DNA from: Sandaracinus amylolyticus
Lineage (GTDB): Bacteria; Myxococcota_A; Polyangia; Polyangiales; Sandaracinaceae
Reading direction: 5' to 3'
Length of the DNA stretch: 64,000 nucleotides
NCBI RefSeq assembly: GCF_000737325.1
Contig: NZ_CP011125.1
Coordinates: forward strand, 1,922,001-1,986,000
The position numbers were made by a program, and so were the translations under genes. Under the pieces are notes generated by a model. It saw only the letters and a list, made by a program, of their open reading frames with translations. It made no database searches and was not told where the DNA came from. Below, in pieces: positions 32,196 to 40,869 of this stretch (its first letter is position 1; every line of letters begins with the position of its first letter).

Positions 32196-33089
32196 ATGGA
32201 CACCAACGACAAGGTCTGGCTCGTCACCGGGAGCTCGCGCGGTCTCGGCCGCGCGATCGCGGACGCCGTGCTCGCAGCGGGCGATCGGCTCGTCGCCACC
32301 GCGCGTGATCCGCGCGCGCTCGACGACCTCGTCGCGCAGGACCCGGCGCGCGTGCTCGCGGTCGCGCTCGACGTGACGCGAGCCGCCGACGCGCGACGGG
32401 TCGTCGACGCCGCGGTCGAGCGCTTCGGGCGCATCGACGTGCTCGTGAACAACGCGGGCTACGCGAACTCCGCGGCGATCGAGGACGTCGACGAGGACGA
32501 CTTCCGCGCGCAGCTCGAGACGAACTTCTTCGGCGTGTTCCACGTCACGCGCGCGGTGCTCCCGGTCATGCGGCGACGGGGCTCGGGCCACATCGTCCAG
32601 ATCTCGTCGATCGGCGGTCGGCTCGGCAGCCCGGGGCTCGGCGCGTACCAGTCGGCGAAGTGGGCGGTCGAGGGGCTGACCGAGGTGCTGGCGCGCGAGG
32701 TCACGCCGCTCGGCATCCGCACGACGATCGTCGAGCCCGGCGGGATGCGGACCGACTGGGCGGGCTCGTCGATGCAGGTGCACGAGCCGAGCGCGCCCTA
32801 TCGCGCGACCGTCGGCGTGCACAACCAACACACGCGCGAGTCGCGCGACATGATGCGCGGCGATCCCGCGAAGGCCGCGCAGGCGATCCTGCGCATCGTG
32901 TCGGTCGCCGAGCCGCCGCTCCGTCTGCTCCTCGGCACCGACGCGGTTCACCTGGCCGAGTGGGTCGCGCAGAAGCGCGCCGCCGAGGACGCGCGATGGA
33001 AGGACCTCGCGTCGAGCACCGACTTCGACGGCATGGCGCCCTTCGCGACGACCGAGCTCGGACGCTCGCTCACGCGCGGAGGCGCGTGA
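32196..33089 (+). CDS. short-chain dehydrogenase/reductase (classical SDR)
   Basis: The 297-residue NAD(P)-binding oxidoreductase has cofactor loop TGSSRGLGRAI (T-G-x3-G-x-G), NNAG in DVLVNNAGYA, catalytic Ser in VQISSIGG, and Y-x3-K in AYQSAKWAVEG. Then EPGGMRTDWAGSSM follows. The Arg after the Ser of the loop favours NADP(H). ATG 32196 follows GGAGG five bases upstream. It is first in a three-gene set: SDR, SDR (three-base gap), and an AraC regulator coupled by GTGA. The substrate is unknown. Confidence 0.93.
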   Translation: MDTNDKVWLVTGSSRGLGRAIADAVLAAGDRLVATARDPRALDDLVAQDPARVLAVALDVTRAADARRVVDAAVERFGRIDVLVNNAGYANSAAIEDVDEDDFRAQLETNFFGVFHVTRAVLPVMRRRGSGHIVQISSIGGRLGSPGLGAYQSAKWAVEGLTEVLAREVTPLGIRTTIVEPGGMRTDWAGSSMQVHEPSAPYRATVGVHNQHTRESRDMMRGDPAKAAQAILRIVSVAEPPLRLLLGTDAVHLAEWVAQKRAAEDARWKDLASSTDFDGMAPFATTELGRSLTRGGA

Positions 33090-33091
33090 GC

Positions 33092-33898
33092 ATGGACCTC
33101 CAGCTCGAGGACCGCGTCGCGCTCGTCACCGGCAGCACCGCCGGGATCGGCGCGGCGATCGCGGAGGGGCTCGCGCGCGAAGGCGCGACGGTCGTGGTGC
33201 ACGGCCGCTCGCAGGAGCGCGCCGAGGCGGTCGTGGAGCGCATCCGAATCGCGGGCGGGACCGCCCACGTCGCGCTCGGCGATCTCCGCGGCGACGAGGG
33301 TGCGAGGGCGGTGCTCGATCAGGTGCGCGCGGTGGTCGATCGCGTCGACATCCTGGTGAACAACGTCGGCGGCTCGGACACCAGCAAGGGCTCGTGGCTC
33401 GACACCACGCTCGACGAGTGGTCCGACGCCTACGACGCGAACACGCTCGCCGCGGTGCGCCTCGTGCGCGCCCTCGTGCCCGCGATGAAGGCGCGCGGCT
33501 GGGGACGCGTGATCCAGATCTCGTCACGCAACGCGATCTCGCCCTACGCCAACATGCCTGCGTACGGTGCCGCGAAGGCGGCGCTCAACAACATGACGCT
33601 CTCGCTGTCGAAGGAGCTCGCGTTCACCGGCGTCACCGCGAACGCGGTGATGCCCGGGCTGATCGAGACCGACCAGGTGACGCAGTTCCTCCGCGGCATC
33701 GCCGCGCGCGAGGGCTGGGGCGAGGACCTCGCGCGGGCGCGCGAGCACCTCCTCGCGAACGTCGCGCGGCAGACGGTGCGCCGCCTCGGCCGGCCCGAGG
33801 ACGTCGCGGCGTACGTCTGCTACGTCGCGAGCCCTCTGAGCGACTTCATGACCGGGAGCGTCGTCCGCATCGACGGCGGATCGACGCCGACGCTGTGA
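33092..33898 (+). CDS. short-chain dehydrogenase/reductase (FabG-like)
   Basis: The 268-residue classical SDR has TGSTAGIGAAI, NNVGGSD (NNVG in place of NNAG), catalytic Ser in IQISSRN, Y-x3-K in AYGAAKAALNN and the FabG-like end VASPLSDFMTGSVVRIDGGS. NNVG is a known variant. The longer loop after PGLIETD suggests an oxidoreductase with a larger substrate than acyl-ACP. ATG 33092 has GGAGG nine bases ahead; a GTG at 33086 overlaps the previous stop. It may act in sequence with the first SDR, for example oxidising and reducing one alcohol/ketone centre, as the pair is co-transcribed. Confidence 0.92.
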   Translation: MDLQLEDRVALVTGSTAGIGAAIAEGLAREGATVVVHGRSQERAEAVVERIRIAGGTAHVALGDLRGDEGARAVLDQVRAVVDRVDILVNNVGGSDTSKGSWLDTTLDEWSDAYDANTLAAVRLVRALVPAMKARGWGRVIQISSRNAISPYANMPAYGAAKAALNNMTLSLSKELAFTGVTANAVMPGLIETDQVTQFLRGIAAREGWGEDLARAREHLLANVARQTVRRLGRPEDVAAYVCYVASPLSDFMTGSVVRIDGGSTPTL

Positions 33899-34887
33899 CG
33901 AGCGCGCGCGACATCGTGCCGATCTCGGCGCGCCTGCTCGAGCGGCTCGAGGCGCTCGGCACGCCGCGCGATCGCGTGCTCGCGCACGCCGGGCTCGCCG
34001 CGACGACCGCGCTCTCGACCGAGCAGTTCTTCGCGTTCTGGCGCGCCGTCGAGGAGGTGTCGCCGCGGCGCGATCTCGGGCTCGTCGTGGGCGCGGAGGC
34101 GTCGGAGCGCGGCTACAGCGTCGCGTCCGCGGCGGCGCTGCACGCGGCGGATCTCGCGGGCGCGCTCCACACGCTCGCGCGCTACAAGCGCCTCACCTGC
34201 CCCGAGGTCGTCGAGCTCGAGGTCGCGCGCGGCGAGGCCCACGTGCGGTTCCACTGGGTGCTCGCGACGAGCGAGGTGCCGCGGCTGCTCGTCGACAGCA
34301 CGTTCGCGTCGTTCACGTCGCTCGCGCGGCGCGGCACCGCGGGCGCGGTGGCGCCGCTGCGGATCGAGCTCGCGCGCGCGGCGGGCGACGCCGCGCTGCT
34401 GCGGGAGCGCCTCGGGTGTCCGGTCGCGTTCGGCGCGCCGGTCGATCGGATCACGTTCGCCGAGCGCGCGCTGGCTGCGCGCTTCGTCACCGCCGACGCG
34501 GAGGCGTTCTCGCGCGTCGTGCCGGGGCTCGAGGCGGAGCTCGTCGGACGATCACGGACGAGGTCGCTGCGCGACGAGGTGCGGCTGGTGATCGCACGCA
34601 AGATGAGCAGCGGCGCGAGGCCGAGCGTGGACCAGGTCGCGCGCGGGATGCACGTCAGCGCGCGCACGCTTCAGCGCCGGCTCGGCGAGGAGCGGACGAG
34701 CTACCAAGAGCAGCTCGATGCGGTCCGTCGCACGTCGGCGCGGCGCCTGCTCGCGAACACCGATCTCGATCCGATCGACATCGCGTTCCTGCTCGGCTTC
34801 GAGGAGCCGAACTCGTTCGTGCGCGCGTTCCGCGGCTGGGAGCGCACGACCCCGACGCGCTGGCGCGCCCGCGTCGCGCGCGGCTGA
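33895..34887 (+). CDS. AraC-family transcriptional regulator
   Basis: The 330-residue product has the arabinose-operon-regulator-type N-domain seen in OruR/ArgR-like AraC proteins (LLERLEALGTPRDRVLAHAG, EQFFAFWRAVEEVSPRRDLG). The AraC DNA-binding domain is at about 245-325: SVDQVARGMHVSARTLQRRL, QLDAVRRTSARRLLANTDLD and IDIAFLLGFEEPNSFVRAFR, with the terminal TPTRWR. GTG 33895 overlaps the SDR stop (GTGA). Being coupled to the two SDRs, it likely regulates them in response to a substrate, and the palindrome at 32100 is a possible target. Confidence 0.92.
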   Translation: MTSARDIVPISARLLERLEALGTPRDRVLAHAGLAATTALSTEQFFAFWRAVEEVSPRRDLGLVVGAEASERGYSVASAAALHAADLAGALHTLARYKRLTCPEVVELEVARGEAHVRFHWVLATSEVPRLLVDSTFASFTSLARRGTAGAVAPLRIELARAAGDAALLRERLGCPVAFGAPVDRITFAERALAARFVTADAEAFSRVVPGLEAELVGRSRTRSLRDEVRLVIARKMSSGARPSVDQVARGMHVSARTLQRRLGEERTSYQEQLDAVRRTSARRLLANTDLDPIDIAFLLGFEEPNSFVRAFRGWERTTPTRWRARVARG

Positions 34888-34889
34888 CC

Positions 34890-37193
34890 TCAGAGCATCG
34901 ACACCGGGTCGACGTCCACCGACGCGCGCGCGCCGAGCACGCCCTCGTCGATGCGCGCGATCACGCTCTGCGCGACGCGGCGCAGGGGAGGGCGCTCTCT
35001 CGCGCGCAGCATCAACCGGAAGCGCCAGCGACCGCGCAGTCGCTCGATCGGCGCGGGCGCGGGGCCGAGCACCTCGACGCGGCCGCTCTTGCTCAGCTCG
35101 TGGGCGCGGGCGTGCGCGACGATCAGCTCCGCCGCGGCGCGCGCGCGATCGGGGTCGCCGTGATCGATGCGCACCGCGACCAAGCGACCGTACGGCGAGT
35201 AGCCGAGCTCGCGGCGATCCTCGAGCTCGCTCTCCGCGAACCCGAGGAAGTCGTGCTTCGCCGCGGCGCGGATCGCGAAGTGGTGCGGCTGGTACGTCTG
35301 CACGATCACGCGGCCCGGGCGCTCGCCGCGCCCCGCGCGCCCGGCGACCTGCGTGAGCAGCTGGAACGTGCGCTCGGCGGCGCGGAAGTCGGGGAACGCG
35401 AGCGATTGATCCGCGAGGATCACGCCGACGAGCGTGACGCCCGGCAGGTCGTGGCCCTTGGTGACCATCTGGGTGCCGACGAGCAGATCGATCTCGCGGC
35501 GTCGCACGCGATCGAGCACGTCCTCGATGCTCGCGCCGGTCGCGGTGTCGCGATCGAGGCGCGCGACGCGCGCGGGCGCGAACGTGTGCGCGAGCACCTC
35601 CTCGAGCTTCTCGGTGCCGAGGCCGAGCGGCTCGAGCGCGGGCTGGCCACACGCGCGGCAGGTGGTGCCGATCGGCGCGGCGTAGTCGCAGTAGTGACAG
35701 CGCACGAGCCCGGCGCGGCGGTGCTCGGTGAGCGGCACGCTGCACGCGGGGCACGTCTCGAGCTCGCCGCACGCCTCGCACCGCAGGCTCGGCGAGAAGC
35801 CGCGGCGATTGAGGAAGAGCACCGCTTGATCGCCGGCCGCGAGCGTCTGCTCGATCGCGCGGTGCAGCGGCGCGCTGATGCGGCGATCGCCCGAGGGTCC
35901 CTTGGCGTGGCGCGCGAGATCGACGATCTCGACCGGCGGCAGCGCGCGCGCGCCGGGGCGCGCGTCGAGCGTGAGCAAGCGATGGCGTCCTTCGCGCGCG
36001 AGGCTCCAGCTCTCGAGCGAGGGCGTCGCGCTGCCGAGCACGCACACCGCGCCGGCGCGATGCGCGCGGAGGATCGCGAGGTCGCGCGCCTGATAGCGAA
36101 AGCCCTCTTCCTGCTTGTACGAAGGGTCGTGCTCCTCGTCGACGACGATGATGCCGAGGTCGCGCACCGGCGCGAAGATCGCGGAGCGCGCGCCGATCGC
36201 GAGCGTCACCGCGCCGCTGCGGAGCGCGCGCCACGCGACGGCGCGCTCCTTCTCGGTGAGCGCGCTGTGGAGCACCGCGATGCTGTCGCCGAAGCGCGCG
36301 CGGAAGCGCCCGACGAGCTGCGGGGTGAGCGCGATCTCGGGCACGAGGAGGAGCGCGCCCTTGCGCTGCGCGCGCGCCTCGGCGATCGCGCGCAGGTACA
36401 CCTCGGTCTTGCCCGAGCCGGTCACGCCGTGGAGCAGGAAGGTCGCGGGCTGTGATGCGCGCAGCGCGCCGACGAGCGCGTCGATCGCCGCGCGCTGCGC
36501 GCTCGTGGGCTCGGGGGGCGCGTCGCTCGCGACGGGATCGCGGAAGAACGGGTCGGCGGTGATCTCGCGCGACTCGGTGTGGACGAGGCCCTTCTGCTCG
36601 AGCGAGCGCACGATCGCGCGCGGCTCCTTGAGGTGGTCCGCGAGCTCCTCGAGCGTCACCTCGCCGCGTGACTCGAGCAGCGCGAGGAGCTGGCGCTGGC
36701 GCGGACCGAGGCGCGCGGGGCGCTCGGCGTCGGGCACGAGCCGCACGACGAGCACGCTGCGGGTCGCGACACGCGCGCCGGGGAGCTCGGTCGCCGATTC
36801 GAGGAAGCCGCTCGCGCGCAGCGCACGCACCGCCTCGGCGCGGAGCGCGGGCGCCGCGGCGCGGAGCACCTCGCCGATCGGATGGAGGTAGTAGTCGGCG
36901 GCCTCGACGAGCAGCGCGAGCAGCTCGGGATCGAAGAGCGGCTCGTCCTCGAGCACGCCCGCGATCGGGCGCGGCGAGACGCCCTCGGCGGGCGTGGTGT
37001 CGATGCGGGTGACGATACCGGGGAGCTTGCGGCTCGAGAACGGCACGGCGACGCGCGAGCCGAGCGCGACGCGCGACGCGAGCTCGCTGGGCAGCGCGTA
37101 GGTGAAGGCGCGACGGACCGGCAGCGGCAGCGCGACGTCGACGTAGCGCTGCGCCGCCGCGGGCTCGGCGGGCTCGAACAGGTCGATCGTCAC
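34890..37193 (-). CDS. priA: primosomal protein N' (replication restart helicase)
   Basis: The 767-residue superfamily 2 DNA helicase restarts stalled forks. The N-terminal 3'-DNA-binding domain (RYVDVALPLPVRRAFTYALP) leads to Walker A GVTGSGKTEVYL, the DEEHD box in VVDEEHDPSYKQEEG, GSATPSLESW and TQMVTKGHDLPGV. Two zinc sites lie between, with eight Cys (CEACGELETCPAC, CHYCDY, CRACG). The C-terminus VDVDPVSML is typical. GTG 37193 overlaps the stop of the SctU-like gene (GTGA), an unusual partner for priA. No sign of damage. Confidence 0.97.
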   Translation of the reverse strand: MTIDLFEPAEPAAAQRYVDVALPLPVRRAFTYALPSELASRVALGSRVAVPFSSRKLPGIVTRIDTTPAEGVSPRPIAGVLEDEPLFDPELLALLVEAADYYLHPIGEVLRAAAPALRAEAVRALRASGFLESATELPGARVATRSVLVVRLVPDAERPARLGPRQRQLLALLESRGEVTLEELADHLKEPRAIVRSLEQKGLVHTESREITADPFFRDPVASDAPPEPTSAQRAAIDALVGALRASQPATFLLHGVTGSGKTEVYLRAIAEARAQRKGALLLVPEIALTPQLVGRFRARFGDSIAVLHSALTEKERAVAWRALRSGAVTLAIGARSAIFAPVRDLGIIVVDEEHDPSYKQEEGFRYQARDLAILRAHRAGAVCVLGSATPSLESWSLAREGRHRLLTLDARPGARALPPVEIVDLARHAKGPSGDRRISAPLHRAIEQTLAAGDQAVLFLNRRGFSPSLRCEACGELETCPACSVPLTEHRRAGLVRCHYCDYAAPIGTTCRACGQPALEPLGLGTEKLEEVLAHTFAPARVARLDRDTATGASIEDVLDRVRRREIDLLVGTQMVTKGHDLPGVTLVGVILADQSLAFPDFRAAERTFQLLTQVAGRAGRGERPGRVIVQTYQPHHFAIRAAAKHDFLGFAESELEDRRELGYSPYGRLVAVRIDHGDPDRARAAAELIVAHARAHELSKSGRVEVLGPAPAPIERLRGRWRFRLMLRARERPPLRRVAQSVIARIDEGVLGARASVDVDPVSML

Positions 37194-38260
37194 GGGGCGG
37201 ATGTGCGACGCGAGGCAGGAGGCGGCAAGGGCGCCGACCACACCGCGTGCAGCAGCTGCGCGACCGCCTCGTAGTGCCGCGCAGGGATCGGCTCGCCGCG
37301 CGAGATCGTGACGAGCGCGCGCGCGAGCGCGGGCTCGGTGCGCACCGGGATCTCGCTCGCGTGCGCGACCTGGACGAGGCGCGCGACGAGCTCGCCGCGG
37401 CCGCGCGCGACGACCTCGGGGACCGCATCCTCGCGGGTGCGATCGAACGCGAGCGCCACCGCGACCCCGGCGCCGACGATCACCACGGTCGCGCTCGCGA
37501 CCGCATCGAGATCGGAGGCCATCGCGAGCTCGCGGCGGACCCGCTCGCGCTCGTGCTGGAGGTGGGGATCGCCGTCCGACTCGCGGTGCTCGCGCTCGAT
37601 CTCGCGCTGGCTCATCCGGTGATCGCGGAGCCACCGCCAGCGCTGGTAGACGACGTCGAGCAAGGCGACCGCGAGCACGGCCGCGCCGGTGCGCAACAGG
37701 AGCGCCTCGACGAGCGAGCCCCCGGCGGATAGCGCGGCGTGGGCGTCGCGCGCGACGAGCGACGCGACGCCGCGCCATCCCTCGCGCAGCGTCGCGAGCA
37801 CGACCGAGGTCACGATCGCGAGGAGCAGCGCGATCTTCACGAGCTCGATCGCGCTCCGGGTCGAGAGCAGCTTCCGCGCGCCCGCGATCGGGTCGAGGCG
37901 CTCGAGCTTCCACGCGACGACGTCGGGCGCGAAGAGCGGTCCGATCTGCGCGAGCGCGGCGAGCGTGCCCGAGACGATCACCACGATCAGCAGCGGCGCG
38001 AGCGCGCCCGCCGCGGTGGCGAGCGCGGCCTCGAGGATCGCGCCCGGCCCCGCGTCGAGGCGGCCCGCGGCGGCATCGAGCGCGAGGGTGAAGCTCGCGA
38101 CGAGCGCTTCGAGGATCGCGCTGCCCGTCGCGCCGAGCACGGCGGCGCCCGCGAGGAGCCCGATCGCGACGCCGAGCTCGCGGCTGCGCCACACGTCGCC
38201 GCGGCGACGCGCATCGCGCAGCTTCTTCGGGGTCGCTTCCTCGGTGCGCTCGTCCGCCAT
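37190..38260 (-). CDS. FlhB/SctU-family protein without the NPTH autocleavage motif
   Basis: The 356-residue product opens ADERTEEATPKKLRDARRRG, the diagnostic start of FlhB/SctU (type III export switch). Four membrane helices lie at about 30-50, 80-110, 140-160 and 185-205. The linker MSQREIEREHRESDGDPHLQ and a C-terminal domain follow. At 257-270, where family members read TNPTHYAVAL and cleave between Asn and Pro, this protein reads ATVVIVGAGVAVAL. It should not self-cleave or switch substrates in the usual way. No other flagellar or injectisome gene lies within the window. It is coupled to priA by GTGA. It could be an orphan paralogue or part of a dispersed secretion system. Confidence 0.85.
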   Translation of the reverse strand: MADERTEEATPKKLRDARRRGDVWRSRELGVAIGLLAGAAVLGATGSAILEALVASFTLALDAAAGRLDAGPGAILEAALATAAGALAPLLIVVIVSGTLAALAQIGPLFAPDVVAWKLERLDPIAGARKLLSTRSAIELVKIALLLAIVTSVVLATLREGWRGVASLVARDAHAALSAGGSLVEALLLRTGAAVLAVALLDVVYQRWRWLRDHRMSQREIEREHRESDGDPHLQHERERVRRELAMASDLDAVASATVVIVGAGVAVALAFDRTREDAVPEVVARGRGELVARLVQVAHASEIPVRTEPALARALVTISRGEPIPARHYEAVAQLLHAVWSAPLPPPASRRTSAP

Positions 38261-38308
38261 CGTGCGCGCGTCGCAGCGTACCTTCTCGCGCGCTACGTTG
38301 CGCGCGAC

Positions 38309-39292
38309 GTGCTCGACCTGACGATCGACGATCCGATGCGCGCGGCGCTGCCCGTCGACGAGCGCGCGATGCTGGCGGCGCTCTCCGATCCTTCGGCGCT
38401 CACCACGCGAGACGATGCGCCCGCGCGTGCCGCGATCGCGCGCGACTGGGCCGCGCTCGGAGTGTCGATCGATCCCGCGCGCATCGTGCTCGCGGCGGGG
38501 CGTGACAGCGCGCTCGCGCGCGCGATCGCGACGCTCTGCGAGCCGCACGAGGAGATCATCACGCTCACGCCGCGGGTCGCCGCGATCGCGCGCCTCGCGG
38601 GCGTGCACGTCGCGCAGGTGCCGCTCGCGCGCGCCGAGCACGGCTTCGAGCTCGACGTCGCCGCGATCTACGACGCGATCTCGGATCGCACGCGCGCGAT
38701 CGTGCTGAGCGCGCCGCACGAGCCGACCGGCGTGGTGCTCACCGAGGACACCCACGAGGCGCTCGTCGCGCTCGGCGTCCCGCTGATCGTCGACGAGTCG
38801 CGCGCGCGCTACGTGCTCGATGCACCGGAGGATCGCGTCTCGAGCGTGCTCGCGCGCCCGCTCGAGACCCTCGCGATCGCGAGCTCGTGCTTCGAGATCG
38901 CGCCTGCGCTCGAGCTCGCGTGGCTCGGCGTCGGCGGTCCCGCGCACGACGTCGAGGACGCCGTCGCGAAGCTCGACGCGACGGCCGCGACCCACGGCGC
39001 GATCGCGTCCCCGCTGCTCGCGGCGGTGCCCCGTCTGCTCGAGTCCGCGTCGGCGACGCGCGACGCGATCACGGCGCGCATCCGCCGCAACCTCGACGCG
39101 CTGCGCGCGCGCGTGCCGGACGGCGCGCGCATCGAAGGTGGATGGCTCGCGTGCCTGCGCTACCGGAACGAGAACGCCGGAGCGCATGCGCGCCCCGGCG
39201 TCCTCTACGACCTCTCGTCCGACTGGGTCGTCGTCAGCCTGCTCACCGAGCCCGCGACGTTCGACGCGGGCCTCGACGAGCTCCTCGCGTGA
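38309..39292 (+). CDS. aminotransferase-fold protein lacking the PLP lysine
   Basis: The roughly 327-residue product follows fold-type-I aminotransferases: LDLTIDDPMRAALPVD near the start, VLAAGRDSALARAIATLCEP, SAPHEPTGVVLTEDTHEALV (family P-H/R-N-P-T-G) and PLIVDESRARY with the Asp that holds the pyridine nitrogen (D162). The Schiff-base region (family S-x-S-K) reads ASSCFEIAPALELAWLG at 191-207, without Lys, and the Asn of N-P-T-G is Glu. Catalysis by PLP seems impossible, so a regulatory or structural role is more likely. GTG 38309 is the only start that keeps the first motif; ATG 38336 would remove it. There is no clear ribosome binding site. Confidence 0.7.
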   Translation: MLDLTIDDPMRAALPVDERAMLAALSDPSALTTRDDAPARAAIARDWAALGVSIDPARIVLAAGRDSALARAIATLCEPHEEIITLTPRVAAIARLAGVHVAQVPLARAEHGFELDVAAIYDAISDRTRAIVLSAPHEPTGVVLTEDTHEALVALGVPLIVDESRARYVLDAPEDRVSSVLARPLETLAIASSCFEIAPALELAWLGVGGPAHDVEDAVAKLDATAATHGAIASPLLAAVPRLLESASATRDAITARIRRNLDALRARVPDGARIEGGWLACLRYRNENAGAHARPGVLYDLSSDWVVVSLLTEPATFDAGLDELLA

Positions 39293-39295
39293 GCG

Positions 39296-40666
39296 TCACG
39301 CGGCCTTGCGCGCGAGGTAGTCGATCAGATCGATCTTCGTGACCACGCCGACGATCTTGTCGTCGTCGGTCACGACCGCCATGCGCGCGTCGTTGAGCAG
39401 GCCCTGCAGGTTCTCGATGCTGGTGCGCGGCGAGACCGTCGCGTAGTCGCTCTCGACGAGCGGCCCGACCGCGCTGTCGAGCGAGTGCTCACCGCTCACG
39501 AGGTAACGGAGCAGATCGACCTCGGCGACCGCGCCCATCAGCTTGCCCCCGTCGGTCACCGGCAGCTGCGAGATGCCGTGCGCCTTCATGCGGCCGATCA
39601 CGTCGCGCACGCGATCGTGCGGCGACGCGGTGATGATCTCGTTGCTCTTGTGCTTGAGTAGATCGCCGACGACGCCGAGCTTGCTCTCGCCGAGGAAGCC
39701 GTTCTCGCGCATCCAGTCGTCGTTGAAGATCTTCGAGAGATACTTCGACGCCGCGTCCGGAAGGATGACGAGGATGTTCTCCTTCTTCTGCGTCTGCCGC
39801 GCGTACTTCAGCGCGCCCGCGACCGCCGCGCCGCAGCTGCCGCCGACGTAGAGCCCCTCGAGGCGCACGAGATCACGCGTCATGAGGAAGCACTCCTTGT
39901 CGTCGACGCGGATGATCTCGTCGAGGATCGAGAGATCGATCGTGCTCGGGAAGAAGTCCTCGCCGATGCCCTCGACCTTGTAGGTGAAGGGCTGGGTCAC
40001 GCGCCCGCTCTTCACGTAGTCGTAGTAGAGCGAGCCGACCGGATCGACGCCGACGATCTGCGTCGTCGGCTTCTTCTCCTTGAGGAACTTGCCGGTGCCG
40101 GTGATGGTCCCGCCGGTGCCGAGGCCCGCGACGAGCACGTCGACCTCACCGCCGGTCTGCTCCCAGATCTCCGGGCCCGTCGAGCGGTAGTGGCCGCCGG
40201 GGTTGTCTTGGTTGTGGTACTGGTTCGCGTAGAAGCTGTTCGGCGTCTCCTGCGCGAGCCGCTTCGCGACCGAGTAGTACGAGCGCGGATCTTCCGGCTC
40301 GACCGCGGTCGGGCAGACCACGACCTTCGCGCCCCAAGCACGCAGCGAGAGGATCTTCTCCTGCGACATCTTGTCGGGCATCACGAAGATGCACTTGTAG
40401 CCCTTCACCGCGGCGATCATCGCGATGGCGGCGCCGGTGTTCCCGCTGGTCGCCTCGATGATCGTGCCGCCCGGCTTGAGCTCGCCGCGCTTCTCGGCGC
40501 TCTCGATCATGTTCATGACCATCCGGTCCTTCATCGAGCCGGCCGGGTTCATGAACTCGCACTTCACGTAGACGTTCGCCGCGACGTCGTTCGCGACGCG
40601 CTCAAGCTTCACGATCGGCGTGTGTCCGATCGCGCCGAGGATGCTCGGTACCGCGCCCTTCATCAT
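39296..40666 (-). CDS. cbs: cystathionine beta-synthase (with CBS domain pair)
   Basis: The 456-residue PLP enzyme of the cysteine synthase/CBS family joins serine or activated serine with homocysteine in transsulfuration. PLP Lys sits in FMNPAGSMKDRMVMNM, the phosphate/Asn loop is EATSGNTGAAIAMI, and the glycine loop is GLGTGGTITGTGKFL. GSCGAAVAG lies near the end of the catalytic part. Residues about 330-456 form two CBS motifs (ITASPHDRVRDVIGRMKAHG and VTDDDKIVGVVTKIDLIDYL), probably nucleotide or S-adenosylmethionine sensing. No heme motif is present. ATG 40666 has AAGGGG seven bases ahead. Codon use is less GC-extreme, consistent with high expression. Confidence 0.95.
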   Translation of the reverse strand: MMKGAVPSILGAIGHTPIVKLERVANDVAANVYVKCEFMNPAGSMKDRMVMNMIESAEKRGELKPGGTIIEATSGNTGAAIAMIAAVKGYKCIFVMPDKMSQEKILSLRAWGAKVVVCPTAVEPEDPRSYYSVAKRLAQETPNSFYANQYHNQDNPGGHYRSTGPEIWEQTGGEVDVLVAGLGTGGTITGTGKFLKEKKPTTQIVGVDPVGSLYYDYVKSGRVTQPFTYKVEGIGEDFFPSTIDLSILDEIIRVDDKECFLMTRDLVRLEGLYVGGSCGAAVAGALKYARQTQKKENILVILPDAASKYLSKIFNDDWMRENGFLGESKLGVVGDLLKHKSNEIITASPHDRVRDVIGRMKAHGISQLPVTDGGKLMGAVAEVDLLRYLVSGEHSLDSAVGPLVESDYATVSPRTSIENLQGLLNDARMAVVTDDDKIVGVVTKIDLIDYLARKAA

Positions 40667-40869
40667 TGGCTGTCCCCTTCGCGCCTTCTTTGTCGCGAGC
40701 GCCTGCCGTGCAGGCAGCGCGCGCGATGAGATCTGCCTTGCTTTTCTTAGGTCCCGCGAGGCGCGGCGACTCTATCCGACACGCCTTCTCTTCGCACGCG
40801 TCCGTCGCCGCACGCTCCTACTTTCTCGCGGCTCGAGAGCGCGTCCTGTGCTAATGCGCACGCGCGCCG

